40,100 nt of DNA from Lactarius indigo. Taxonomy: Eukaryota > Basidiomycota > Agaricomycetes > Russulales > Russulaceae. Below are positions 1-10,920 of the stretch, piece after piece. How positions within the stretch are numbered: the stretch's first letter is position 1; each line of letters begins with the position of its first letter. Under the pieces are notes generated by a model, which was not told where the DNA came from, did no database searches, and saw only the letters and a program-made list of their open reading frames with translations. The stretch lies in the NCBI GenBank assembly GCA_025766275.1, contig JAFKAC010000264.1, positions 1 through 40,100 of the forward strand, written 5' to 3'. Made by a program: the position numbers and the translations under genes.

Positions 1-3000
1 AAGGTCTTGATGGGCGAAACTCTTCAAGCACTGTAGTGCTTCAACGACGTCCCCTTCAGGTCGATTGTGACACTTGCTAGTTGTGATGCCTGCAGCTGAG
101 CATGTGGCCTCACTCGAAACCGAAGATGCCATGATAGCAAGGTAATCGCGTGCAAGGGATTGCCATGTGGGGTAGCGTTGGCCATGGATCTACAGAAAAA
201 GTTAGCCCCAAACCGTAACATGTTGGGCTTATGCCACATACCCCCCACCAATGGACCATTCCCATCTCTTCGGGAACGATCTCATTTGAGTTGAGGTAGG
301 CAGTCCACTCACTGAGCCACAGCCTATCAGGGTCAACAGCTTCGCTGTCTTCATCGCTTTCACTGTCAGTGTCATCAATATTTAAGCGGCGGGAACTGTT
401 GGATGAGGATGGTTTGCAGTCGTGGGAGGAAATGGTTGCAGCGTGCTCACGGAGGTCGTTGTACCTCTGTATGAACTAAATATCGGGTCAGTGCCTAGCA
501 ATCAAAAAAAAATTGAAGAGAAATGTACATACACGCATTTGAACAATATTTTCTACCTCCGAAAGAAGGTCCGGATCCCAATATTTCTTGAAGTGCCTCA
601 TTTTCGAGGATGGATTGAGCACTACAGTAAAACGTCAACTAACATTGAAAGAGTTGAGGGCCATTACTCACCCATGACTATCAGATGCGCATCAGAGGGG
701 CCAGAGCATTTATAATACTCATCAAGCTCTACCACGCCAGCAGTGAGCGCTGGTGCGAATGTCTTGTAGCGTGGTTTCCCCAAAGCCTTCCCCCACTCTG
801 CAATCAACTTCTCCAGTGCGGGCAGCACATTGTGAAGTGTTGGTCTCGAGCCAGTCGAAAAGGTGTGTAGTGCATTGTCCGCATGCTTGGGGGGTAGTGT
901 CAGTAGTGTTAAATGATTAACAGCTACCGTACGTACCTGAAGGATGTTACAGAGGAGGCGCACACGCGTCCACTCTTCCTCGTCTAAAGCAAGTGCAGCA
1001 AGCTTGCGCCGCTTTTCGGTATCCGCTTCCCTGAGTCTGAGTTCACCAACGAACTTATCAACGGCCTGTAAGATAAGTATAAGTATGGGGTAGACATAGG
1101 ATAAAAAGAGGCCGAGCTTACCTGGCGCCGAGATTCAGCACGAACGAGCATTACAAATGTCGAACTCCAACGGACTTGAGTGTCAATCAGTAGCTGACAG
1201 GGGAGTGCGCTGCTACGCTCTTGAATAGCCTTGAAAAGTTCTTTTTGTTCTGTAGAGGAGCGCGCCTGGCCCACATGTCAGGAACGAAGAGTGGTCTACA
1301 ACGAGGTACATACCTTAACAGAGATGGCCCGAATGATGCCGATCTCGTCGCGCTCAGTAGCGCCTGGGTCCTCAGGGAGATAGTCATTTTCAGGATCACC
1401 AGAATAGTACTTTGATTTGCTGCGTGTGGATATGACCACTTGAGTGGCCGAGTTGATAATATGCGCCAAACATCTGTACAGGTAAATGAATGTGAACACC
1501 AAAGGGCCATTAGGAATTCAAGGCATACCCGATATAACGACGCTGAGTGTCAAACGTTAATCCAGTCTTGAGGTCGCAACATCGAGCGAACTCTTGTATC
1601 ATTTCCATGTTGTTCTTCGCGTTGTCGCATGTAATGTGCCCAACCTGCGAAGAGTTAGCAAGTCAGTAGATGCTTGTCAGGATGTACTAAAGCTTACCTT
1701 GTGCACAACATCAAGGCGGTTACAAATATTGTAAAGCACTTGTCCGAGCCTCGTGCCATTATGTGCTGTGTAAAGTTGGGTGAAACCAAACAACGCGTGT
1801 TCCTCTGTCCACTCCCCTACAGCACGCTCTTCGATCCAGTGACCAGTGACTGCAAAATAGCCATCGGTAGTATCGCCCTGCCACGCATCACATGTCAAGC
1901 TTATTTCTCCGCTGACGGCGGGGCTCTGATAAGCGAGCATTAGCGCAAGGAATGTAAGGGACATGAACAGTGAACTCACATTAAGCCGTTCCTTCAAGAG
2001 ACACATCTTTTGCTTGAACGTTTTGATAACGCGTCCACGTGTTTGCCTTGGCGAAGGCAGCTTAACCCAGTGGTTTGCACGGGAGGCGAGGTCGACCATT
2101 CTCTTGAAGGATGGTCTATTGAATACTTGAGGCGGCTGGAATGGTGCCAACAATTCAGTCGAGTGCTAGGTGAGCGATGAGCGATATAAGCCTTACAAGA
2201 TTTGCTTCAATAAGCCAATCGATTGCGGCACACGCGAACGCTTTGTCGCTGTATGCAATCGGCTTCTCGGCTGTGTTCTCGGACTTGAAATGGTCGGTGA
2301 TAGTCGATTGGAGTGGTTTTACATCCTTTTTGAGGGCGGCTTGCCTGCGCTGCTTCGTGTCGTCAGGTAACATTGACTCGAACTTATTTTCTTTGCACCA
2401 CTTTCTGTAGAGTCGCTAGGGAGAAATTCACAGTTAAGACACAAGAGACCAGAGGCCCGAATAACCAGACCTACAGAATGCAAGGACGCGGCGTGCCGAC
2501 GAAGGGTTGTGTGCTCGCCGGTCAAAACTTTGTTTTGCTTGAAACAGCCAAGACCTTTTCTGTGCGCACAAATAAGATAAGTCACGAACAGGATCGCTTC
2601 AAGCTTCAAGGATGAAAGTGATGGGTACGGGTCATGAAGGGTATCTGAGCTGGCACTACAGAAAACTAAGGTGCGGGAAAGTATGCGAACACGGAGGACA
2701 AGCGCCGCGCCGCTGTGACAACGGCAACACGCTCGGGGGATACTCAAACAATCTCACGCGAGCTGGTGAACTCGTACAGGTTCGCGATGACCGTGCGGAG
2801 CACACCCCCGCAGCGCACACCTGCCGGGCTGTGCGCCTCACGAGCCACCTCGCGTGCTCCCTGATCACGTAACCACACTGCGGGTATTAACCGGGCCAAT
2901 ATCTCACCCGTTTCCACCCGGGGGAGTATCGACACCGACAAGGAACCTTGAATGAAGAGAAGGGGAGGGTACTCACGCGCACAGAATACAGCTCATACGC

Positions 3001-3398
3001 ATTTTTCCTTGACCGGGCACACGAGGGAGAACACTGAAGAATGCCTTGATATCAGCGGTCGGGTCTGTCTTATTGAGAGATTCGTCGTGTGGATCGGCGA
3101 CGTCGTCGATGTCCATAGTTTCGACATCGGAAGAACGCATCCCTGAGATGTCTGGATCAGTATGGGGCCCATTTGTCTTCGCTTTCTTAGATTTGGGAGT
3201 GCCATCATGATCACCGTTGAGGGTCTGTGCAGAGGGTGCTGCGTTGACTGTATCATGAGAGGTTTGGGGTCGCTTGCGTGAATTTCGAGCTGCAAATGGA
3301 ACTGGGCGGCGATATGAGCCGAGATCCAGCTCTGGCACGTTGTCTGCGGCAGTCAACTTAGCTGAGGGCTGAATTGTGTGGGAGGGTCCAGCACTCAT
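1..3398 (-). CDS. hAT family transposase with BED zinc finger (C-terminus outside the window)
   Basis: The protein starts at 3398 with a low-complexity nuclear-type N-terminus of about 130 residues. A BED finger follows, with the Cys pair in SCILCA at the end of exon 1 and the His pair in LRRHAASLH in exon 2. The next exons carry the helical region (RKWCKENKFESML), the catalytic segment with CDAWQGDTTDGYF, and the second Asp in ITCDNAKNN. The dimerisation region reads YPTWQSLARDYLAI and VEALQCLKS at 30-195. Exons resolved by phase are 3398-2977, 2559-2475, 2415-2197, 2135-1980 and 1925-1698; the rest were followed by similarity only. The usual SERxFS of the dimerisation motif reads SEATCS here, which may be early decay. 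Family assignment is firm; activity is unknown. Confidence 0.82.
2560..2976 (-). other. unusually long first intron of the hAT transposase
   Basis: Exon 1 ends in the first half of the BED finger (CILCA, donor GTGAGT at 2976) and exon 2 resumes at 2559 (KGLGCFKQNK, acceptor CACAG). The reading phase matches. At 417 bp it is several times longer than the other introns of this gene (about 55-61 bp). It is GC-rich in the middle and flanked by GCGCACA on both sides (2564-2570 and 2977-2983), which would fit a small insertion into a once short intron. No coding content was recognised inside. Confidence 0.5.
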
Positions 3399-3490
3399 GA
3401 TTTTGATGGGAAGAAAGAAAAAAAGTATTTAAGCCTTAGTGCGCCTGCTAAGTGCGTCTGTGCAGATAAGAATGCAGTGCGAATCTAGTT

Positions 3491-3505
3491 GGACTGCGAA
3501 CCCTG
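3491..3505 (-). repeat. candidate hAT terminal inverted repeat (right end)
   Basis: On the minus strand this reads CAGGGTTCGCAGTCC. hAT termini commonly begin with CA(G/A)GG, and the distance to the transposase start (107 bp) is typical. The partner repeat would lie left of the window, so this rests on resemblance and position only. Confidence 0.4.
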
Positions 3506-3640
3506 TTGTCGTCGCGTAGCAGATCACAAAGTTGAGAAACTGGTCGTGGGCCAGACTGCGGTCCTTGGAAACGCGTCCTTGCATCGCTTTGGCGCCAGGC
3601 CGGTGAATCACTATTTGTCCGTCTTTGACCTTTATTGGTC

Positions 3641-3676
3641 TGTACACCACTGGGAAAGCAAACTGTCCTGAGGTTA
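3641..3676 (+). repeat. left terminal inverted repeat of the CMC element
   Basis: Reads TGTACACCACTGGGA + AAGCAAA + CTGTCCTGAGGTTA. It pairs with 10921-10956, with exact identity in the outer 15 and inner 14 bases. The CACTGGG core resembles the CACT(A/G) start of CACTA-type elements. Confidence 0.85.
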
Positions 3677-4076
3677 ACCGTGACAAAATGAGACTTAGGA
3701 TTGTGATATGCCCTGAAACACGGCACAGTGATCATAAATAATTGGGTTTAATTCAGTGAGAGATCCGGTGCGACATCGGGTAGTGCCTCCGGACCAACCG
3801 TATATTGTACCGATTTTTTGCCGATTTCTGCCGTCGGCTAGTGGTGATGTGACAACCGGCTCGGTCTTCGTATCGTTATCAGGTTGTGTTGGCCAACGTC
3901 CTGAGGACAGTTTGGGCGCCATCCGGTGTTTATCGATCCCACTGTCTTCTGTGCCACGTCAAACGATGCCGAGGATTTGCTGCCTCTTCACCGATAAATA
4001 GTGAGCTGAATGAACAGAGTACTTCCATAGTCCAACCTTGGTGTCAAGCCGTCACAATTATACTCGACTGTTGCTG
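3677..4076. other. left subterminal non-coding region of the CMC element
   Basis: No gene was recognised. It holds a near-palindrome GTCCTGAGGAC at 3898-3908, matching the inner part of the terminal repeat, and probably the transposase promoter and 5' leader. A run of 15-20 bp AT-rich and GC-rich blocks alternates here without further recognisable structure. Confidence 0.5.
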
Positions 4077-7000
4077 ATGTCCGCTGCACCAAGGCAAGAC
4101 CCTCCTCGGGCTCAATTACCAGGAGACTGTGTGTGACCCCAGCAATTGGACTTGGCTAATCTGCGTGCTAACCTCATTCTCCAGGTTGGCAGTCGGTATC
4201 ACCGGGCAATTGGACTTGCACGATTTGCAGGGATAACGTCATACACCGTGAACGCCATTTGAGCCGTCACATTACCAGCTCTAGACACAAGTCGTCTGTG
4301 GAATTCATCTCTTATCAGTGGTCCCTACCACAATCGACCGATGATGCTGGATCCGACCCCGCCCTCACACAGGGCCCTGCTAGTACTCCGAGCGATGCAT
4401 TCCTCGATCCCGCTGATGACCTTCTAAGTATATTTGATATCTCCACAGAGGTGCGTGCAATCATAACTTAAGCTTGTGCGAATAGTATCGGGTGACGATC
4501 TTGACATACATAGCCCGAACAAGGGTTTGAGCCCCTTCCCACTGCTCTCATTGAGAGTGATGGCGATTCCGATGATGCATTTGTGGACGCGTTTGACTTT
4601 GATGCAGAGGACGAACTTCCTGGTCAGTCACAAAGCTGACGCACAAATAACTCACAATATTTACATCGCAGAGCCAGATAACGGTCCTCTTGGAGATTTG
4701 ATGCACGCGCCAAGTGCTGCCTCGGACGAGTGGTACCCATGGCATAGCAAAGTAGTAAGTCTTCTTGCGAATCGTGTCCAAGTCGATGGCCATTGAAATA
4801 TATTACGCTAGGCAGCCACACTTGACATCATTACGAATACCCCTCGCTCCGTGTTCTCGAGGCGACAAGTAGACACGATGCTTTCCTTCCTTAGGATAAA
4901 TGGTCTATCAAATGTCCCGTCAGCAAAAACCATCCGCGCTCAGAACACTGCGCTGCATGATATGTGTGGTGTTCGTACCTTCCAATATATTGGTGCGCAC
5001 GGACATCACTTTTTCGTCAACTCTATTGCAGATATTATATCTCAGGTAAAATTTCTTTTATCTTTGCACGCGTTTCCTTACTCAGTAACTATGTATAGGA
5101 AATGGCAAACCCCCTAGTCCGCCCGCATCTCCACTTTTACCCCGAGGATGCTGGCAAAATGGTTAGTGAATATTGGCACGGACGGCACTGGCACGACAAT
5201 GCTGATCCAGCTGTCGTCACACCTATGGCGGTAATTGATGGCCTGCATTTCTTTGTGCACGAGCTGTGTTTTCTTGCCAACAGTCGTGCTATCATGCCGT
5301 ACCGTTGGTTCTTACGTGGTGACTCGATCTTGGCGAAGGCGTGGCCACTGTGCGCTGTTGGCCAGGGTGACAGGTCTGGGTGGGTAGTGGAAGAGTACAC
5401 GACAATCGTCGTACCACAAGATGAGTTCCTGATCCCGTTTAACACCTGGGATTCCAGTCAATTCGCAAGTGGGCTACCCAGTGCAAGGTCCATTGTTGGT
5501 ACGTTTGCGTGAGTCGCTTCATCCCGGGAATACTCAATGTCACATAGGTTCTATTCTACGGCCAGACGGTGAGGTTGTACCATGGTCAAGGACCCAACCG
5601 TCAGTTGGGAATCGTTGGCGTGTCCGTGCTAGTGGCGCATTTGTATATTGTTTCCCCATTTGGCTGTATTGTGACGATGTCTCCGGTAATCAATCCAAAA
5701 AATGGAACAAGCATTATTCGTTTTTGTTTTCTCCGGCTGGCCTCCCACGTGCTCACTTTCAGAAAGAATATAACGTCCATTTCCTTTGCACGTCCAACCT
5801 CGCATCACCGCTTGAGATGATGGATCGTATTGTGGAGCAACTCGAGTCCGTGTATTCATTGTTCTTCCGCTTACATATTAACGTTACGGGGTTTCAGGGC
5901 CGCATGGGATGAGGGGATCTGGGCATGGGATTGCGTCCACGAAGCCTGTGTTCTTATCATACCATTCGTTTCTGCCCTCCTTGGCGACAATCCTATGCAA
6001 AGTGAATTCGCTTGCCACATCGGACAAATGGGCAAGTTCTTTTGCCGCATGTGTGATGTCAAAGGCTTCGATGCCCCACCCAGTGGGTCGCGCGTACCAG
6101 TGAATCCAACAACATCCCATGATGGGAACCATGCCACTAGCGATTTACCCGGCACTAGCGACGGTGAATCATCTGCCGGTGGCTCTCCGTCAGGTTCTCA
6201 TGGGTGAAAGAAGGGCGATGAGTCGATGCAAGATATGGTGGAGCGCATAACTCGTTTTATCAATGTTCGTACCACACCACCCTCCAACGTTCGTGCAGAG
6301 TTGACTTACATTCAGATCGGTAACCCACGGACAAGAGACGAAACTATCCGAGAGCTAGAAGCCATGGCCGGCGAAGCAGGGCAGGTCGGAAATCTCACCA
6401 AGATCAGGGCTCACCGGACGACCACCGGCATCAAGGACACTTTTTTTGAAGTGTATCTTGATCGCATGTATCTTTCGTACAAGGACAGAGGCTCTAGGGG
6501 CGAGAAGCAGCTCGCCCTCGATCTTTTCAGGGCTACACTTCCAGCAAATATCTTAAGTCCCGTTTGGCGAATCCGTGGTGAGTCTTCACAATTTTTGGCT
6601 ATGCGCGTCACACTTCCCTTCCCTTTGCGCTAGGTCTTGATCCCCACGCGGACACACTGGTGGAGATTCTTCATACGGTGCTCCTGGGTTTTGTCAAGTA
6701 CCTCTGGCGGGATGTTGTTCACAACCAGCTTGGCACCAATGTCCAGAAGAAGGGCACCCTCAGGACACGGCTCGACTCCCTTGACATCTCTGGGCTGCAG
6801 CTTCCTGGTGCCAAACATCTCGCTGGAAACACGCTGGTCCAATATGCAGGATCTTTGACTGGTCGAGACTTCCGTATCATTGCTCAGGTTGCCCCGTTTG
6901 TACTGTACGACTTAGTGCCCGATGTGTGCTTTGATGCGTGGGTCTCTCTCAGCAATTTGATTCTGATCGTCTGGCAAGCTGAAATTCCCAATATTGATGA

Positions 7001-8263
7001 ATATATTGTAAGTACTGCACTGGAATATTGGTTCTCTGTAGCTCACGAGAATCCGTTTTCAGGCACGTCTCGAAATTGCAATACAAGAATTTCACTATCG
7101 CATCATTCGCTGGACCCCTCGCTGGTTTAACAAGGCCAAATATCATGTTATTCTTCACCTCCCTACTCACGTCCGACGCTTTGGACCAGCAATTCTCTTT
7201 GCCACCGAATCATTTGAGTCTTTCAATGCTGTCATCCGTGCGAAAAGCATCCACTCGAATCGCCTTGCCCCTTCACGTGACATCGCTCTTGCCTTCGCAC
7301 ACAACAACCACGTTCGCCATCTCATCAGTGGTGGCCGCCATCTCTTCCGTGATAACGAGAAATCTCACAGATATGCACTCGCTTTCAAGTCCCGTGACAA
7401 ATTATCAGTCCATGCTGGCGAGGCTGGCATCTGGCGCCAAGTCCCAACTGCAGTTGTGTACCTTGGTAAGGAACTGTCGGCCACTAGCAGCACAGACAGT
7501 GCCGATCTACGGCTTGGTGAGTATGACACGCCTTGGAGTAAATACATGTGCTGATGGCTATGAAGGCTCTTGCGTACTTGACAAGCAGGACTCTCGTCCG
7601 TATGGACATACTGATACAGCACGCCACTTCCCTACTTTCATCCCCTCGCCCACGCCCTCCATGTTCTTTACTGCAGCGTCCGTAGTCCTGATAAACGGTG
7701 ACGTCTGTTTCGTAAACAACTGGGTGCTATTTAAGCCTAGCGTGCACCACACAGGAGCACCGGGCCTTGGGTATGTACGCGAAGTTCTGGTGGCCACAGG
7801 TGCAACACCAGTACAGCAATATCCACGGCCAGGCATTATCTTGTTGCAGCAGGCGGACGTCACAATGTGTGCTGCACCTTACCGAATGCCAGGTGTCCAG
7901 CTCAGCGACAACTTCTTGATAAGAGGCATCTCGGTAAGCGATTCGTTTCATTGGTTCGTCACAAGCTAACTTCATGCACAGCACATTCTGTGTACTGTGA
8001 ATGTGCAGCATCGTTGTCATGCCCACAATTGTGCGGCGTCTGGGTCTGAGGTAGTCTATCAAGAACGCCAGGCAACCACTCAAACGCGGCCGGTTGTTGT
8101 GCACAACAGCCCAAACGACCTTATTATGAGTACTGCACGTATCCACGACGCGGCGCATTTTGATCTGCTACGTCCACACATTGATCCTTCTTTTGACACC
8201 AACTTAGCAATTATCGAGGGCGCACAACAGGAGGTCGATGCGCGCAAGCATCGTTCTAGTTGA
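4077..8263 (+). CDS. CMC/Plavaka-like transposase gene, interrupted by one in-frame TGA
   Basis: Twelve exons join in phase: 4077-4128, 4185-4450, 4514-4622, 4672-4754, 4812-5045, 5099-5498, 5548-5845, 5898-6577, 6634-7007, 7063-7516, 7566-7933 and 7982-8263, about 1199 codons. Residues 29-46 form a zinc finger (CTIC then HLSRH, C-x2-C-x9-H-x3-H). An acidic linker precedes the conserved core. The likely DDE residues lie in YCDDVSGNQ, in GDNPMQSE (followed by FFCRMCDVKG) and in ATESFESFN; the C-terminal part includes VNVQHRC and YQERQ. Codon 584 (6205-6207) is TGA, inside a hydrophilic linker, with the frame open on both sides; CGA to TGA at a CpG would explain it. Introns using nearby GT/AG pairs (6164 to 6210 or 6213) break the frame, so a nonsense mutation is the best reading. 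Confidence 0.85.
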
Positions 8264-8508
8264 GGTGGGAGGGGTTTGCTGGGTAGAGGCCGGGGCAGTA
8301 GTAGGCCAGGTACTGGCTCGTCAAGCCATAACATATCTGCAGGTCTATTGTCGTGATGTTCTGTAGTACTTTGTAATTTCTTTCCCTCGTTATACAATTT
8401 CCGTGGCCACGGCAATCTCCGCAGTCTACAGGTCGGTGTTACTGCTGACTTTGGGCGGAGTTTTCTTTCGTGTGACGGGCAGCCAGCAGCACAACACATC
8501 CCCCACTG

Positions 8509-10252
8509 ATGTCCACGCCATACAACTTCTCACAAACTTCTTCTGCATCAAATGTCACTGGAGAACGTTCAAGCTACAGCATCCCATCGACTCCTGTACC
8601 AAACGGAGAACGTTCTTCGTTCAACTTCTCGTCGACCTCCGTACCAAATGGAGAACGATCCACCAACAGTGTGAGAACCCACGCACCCCAACCTCAGTAT
8701 CATAACGCCTGGGGGGCTACTGGTACACCTCAAACTCCTGCCCGACGTAGGAACGACACAGACTACGGGAATCTTGACTTCTCCCCTCGCACAGAACTCC
8801 CCTCCGAAGTTAGTCCTAGTTATATTGAAGCGGTCGCCAAATCTATGGGATTTTCGGTAACAGATGAAGAGTACCGCAATAGTCTCCACTCTATTCCTAA
8901 GGTACGCCGCTCTGCACTTGGTGTAACGCTAACTATGCCTGACAACGAATCAGATTGCCGTGGGAATGCCCCGCGGCCACATGCAGTTACACATCTATCA
9001 AACAGCTCTCCTCTTTACGATACTCAAAGAGTGTCGTAGTCTTGCAGACACTTGTCGTACTGATCGTGCAATGATGGCAGACCTCCACATCCGCCTCGAG
9101 GGAACGTTCAATCTCTCACAAGAACAGAGAGTGAGTGCACGTTCTCGTATCGTGACTTCCCATCACCTGACCCAAATCTAGATGAACATCCGCCTGGTTT
9201 CCGGGGAGGTGCTTCTGGACGCTAACCGTGTCCGCTATACCCGGATGAATATTGATGTGGAGGTAAGTGCGTTGGTATTGTGTTTGAACAGAATGGATCG
9301 CTGTCTCCACGTACAGGTTAAGCTTCAAGAAAGGCAGAAGGAGCTGCACCTCTTCAACGTTTTTGGCAACTTGTCCTGGCAACGACTTTTGATGACCACT
9401 ATTCGGCGCACATGTTCAAGCTTACGAAATGCGTACCGTGAGATGGTGAGCACACTCACCGCATCAAAACATCACTGGGTTCACTGACACGGTTCAAGCT
9501 TCGTGATAGCGTCATAGGAAGCAACACTCAAACACTGGACGATTTTGTTTGCAACGTGACCAATCGATTTCTCGCAACCTGGTCTGGTCGACACACCCTC
9601 GGGCATCCGATCATAGCTCACATCGCTCTATTGGTAAGTGTTCATTTACCAAGGTACTTTACTATTTCCTGACTTCACTGAGTAGCGCAGATTTGCATTG
9701 GAGAACCCTCAACTCTTAGACCGGGTAGGTGAGGACAAGGACAAGGACAATGACAATCAAACCAACCAGGGTGACGACACCAGCCGAAGCACAAGCAGTG
9801 CGGTAGATGGTGACACTGGGGTTGGTTCTCGGCCCTCCAGTGCCATGTCCATTGGACCTCCACGTGGCAAGAAATGCAAGCGTACCGGCACACCTGGAAC
9901 ACCAACACCACCTCAGCAAAAGGGCAACGATTTTTGGTCTATGGTCGACAAGTGGTTCACTGCACACATCCAGAAACTAGGAACACCGTGGTCCTCTCCC
10001 GGGTGGACAAGGTATGTACTTGTTCGTTTTCAGTCCCTCATAACTAACAAGGAGTTTCAGTACTGCAGGTACATTGAGGAGACAATCGAACGCGATCGCT
10101 CAAGGTTCACATCTGATGCCAATGTGAACCCATTCCTCGACAACTTCACAAGTGCAGATGGTGACAATGCAGACGAAGATGCTGGTGGTGATGTGTCGGG
10201 TGGTTTCATTGGGGCGATTGGTAGCATGGCAAGCATCCTCGAGCACGCGTGA
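8509..10252 (+). CDS. second gene of the CMC element, function unknown (TNPA-like role possible)
   Basis: Seven exons join in phase: 8509-8901, 8954-9130, 9182-9262, 9317-9445, 9499-9633, 9686-10011 and 10069-10252, giving about 474 residues with no internal stop. The N-terminus is Ser/Thr/Pro-rich with repeated units ending NGERS. The middle is predicted helical and basic (KLQERQKELHLFN, then WQRLLMTTIRRTCSSLRNAY). The C-terminal third has an acidic stretch (DKDKDNDN), a possible nuclear signal (RGKKCKR) and an acidic Gly/Asp tail. No known domain was recognised. Its place beside the transposase, inside shared ends with repeated motifs, recalls the TNPD/TNPA pair of plant CACTA elements, where the smaller protein binds subterminal repeats; that role is inference only. 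Confidence 0.7.
8560..8665 (+). repeat. short in-frame repeats encoding NGERSS-type units
   Basis: Three related units in the first exon of the second transposon gene encode VTGERSS, PNGERSS and PNGERST, each followed by a Ser-rich spacer with STPVPNGE or STSVPNGE. The bases GGAGAACG recur in each unit. Such units often vary in number between copies of an element. Confidence 0.6.
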
Positions 10253-10920
10253 TGGACCGTACAGTTTTTTGTTTTTAAATGGAATTTAAATGGAATTTAA
10301 TTCGATTCTTGCAAACCGTGATTTGTCTGATCCAGCAAGCCTGAAGTGGGTGTTTGAGGACGGATGTGGCCCTAAAACCAGGATCTGTGATGACATCGTT
10401 ACCGGACAGGGCCCAGAGGTCTTGGGGACATGCACTGCGACAAGCAGTGGTGATGGCCACATCCAGATCAGGTCAAACATCGGGACAAACATCGGATGTA
10501 ACGACTCTTGAAACCAGGATGATTGCCAGTACTGCAGCCAGACATGGCTCAGAGATCCTTGGGACATGCACGGCGACAACCGGCAGCGATGACCGCATCG
10601 AGATCAAGCACCACTCCTGAACGTCCTCAGGTCAGACCCCAGGACAACCTCAGGATGCTTCGGCTAAAGTAATTGGGACGATCGGATAGTATTGCCGAGG
10701 ATCCATTGGATTTGGACGCCAAATGTATCTCGGAGGTTGCTCTGCACAATCATTACTAGCTCCCGGGTAATTTTCGGAACGGCGCTCAGGCTTAGTGATC
10801 ACCATACAGGGGCTTGGCTCGATGATTAACGGGATTCATTTTAATTGGATACTATGTTTAACTGACAAAAACAGACATTTTTCCTTGTTGGGGACAACCA
10901 CCGCATAATCGCCTCTCACC
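10253..10920. other. right subterminal non-coding region of the CMC element
   Basis: No gene was seen after the stop at 10252. The stretch contains a short duplication (GGAATTTAAAT then GGAATTTAAT at 10281-10301), the 136-bp tandem repeat, and GTCCTCAGG (10623-10631) and AGGACAACCTCAGG (10641-10654), inverted copies of the motif inside the terminal repeat. The rest (10660-10920) shows no structure I could recognise. Confidence 0.5.
10375..10646. repeat. 136-bp imperfect tandem repeat near the right end of the CMC element
   Basis: Two diverged copies lie head to tail, 10375-10510 and 10511-10646. Both open with AAACCAGGAT. The best conserved block is CTTGGGGACATGCACTGCGA in copy 1 and CTTGGGACATGCACGGCGA in copy 2, followed in both by GATGRCC and ATC(C/G)AGATCA. 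Alignment by eye suggests 65-75 percent identity. Copy 1 ends with its own small duplication, CAAACATCGG twice. Confidence 0.7.

Larger units (their letters stand above)
1..3505 (-). mobile_element. hAT-superfamily DNA transposon, left part missing
   Basis: The minus strand encodes a BED-finger hAT transposase over nearly the whole stretch. The 5' end of the element (right side here) probably lies at 3505. Read on the minus strand, the sequence there begins CAGGGTTCGCAGTCC, a hAT-like terminus, 107 bp upstream of the start codon. The other end lies left of position 1, so the matching inverted repeat and the 8-bp target duplication (candidate TTGTCGTC at 3506-3513) cannot be checked. Most visible exons keep an open frame, so the copy is fairly young. 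Confidence 0.8.

Noticed and set aside
2612..2941. Overlapping open frames on both strands inside the long hAT intron
   Set aside because: GC-rich composition alone gives open frames here; none shows recognisable protein character.
3642..3647. Three-base target-site duplication of the CMC element starting at CACTGGG
   Set aside because: Flanking triplets are CAC on the left and GTG on the right, which are inverted, not direct copies; they belong to the longer inverted repeat or to a palindromic target.
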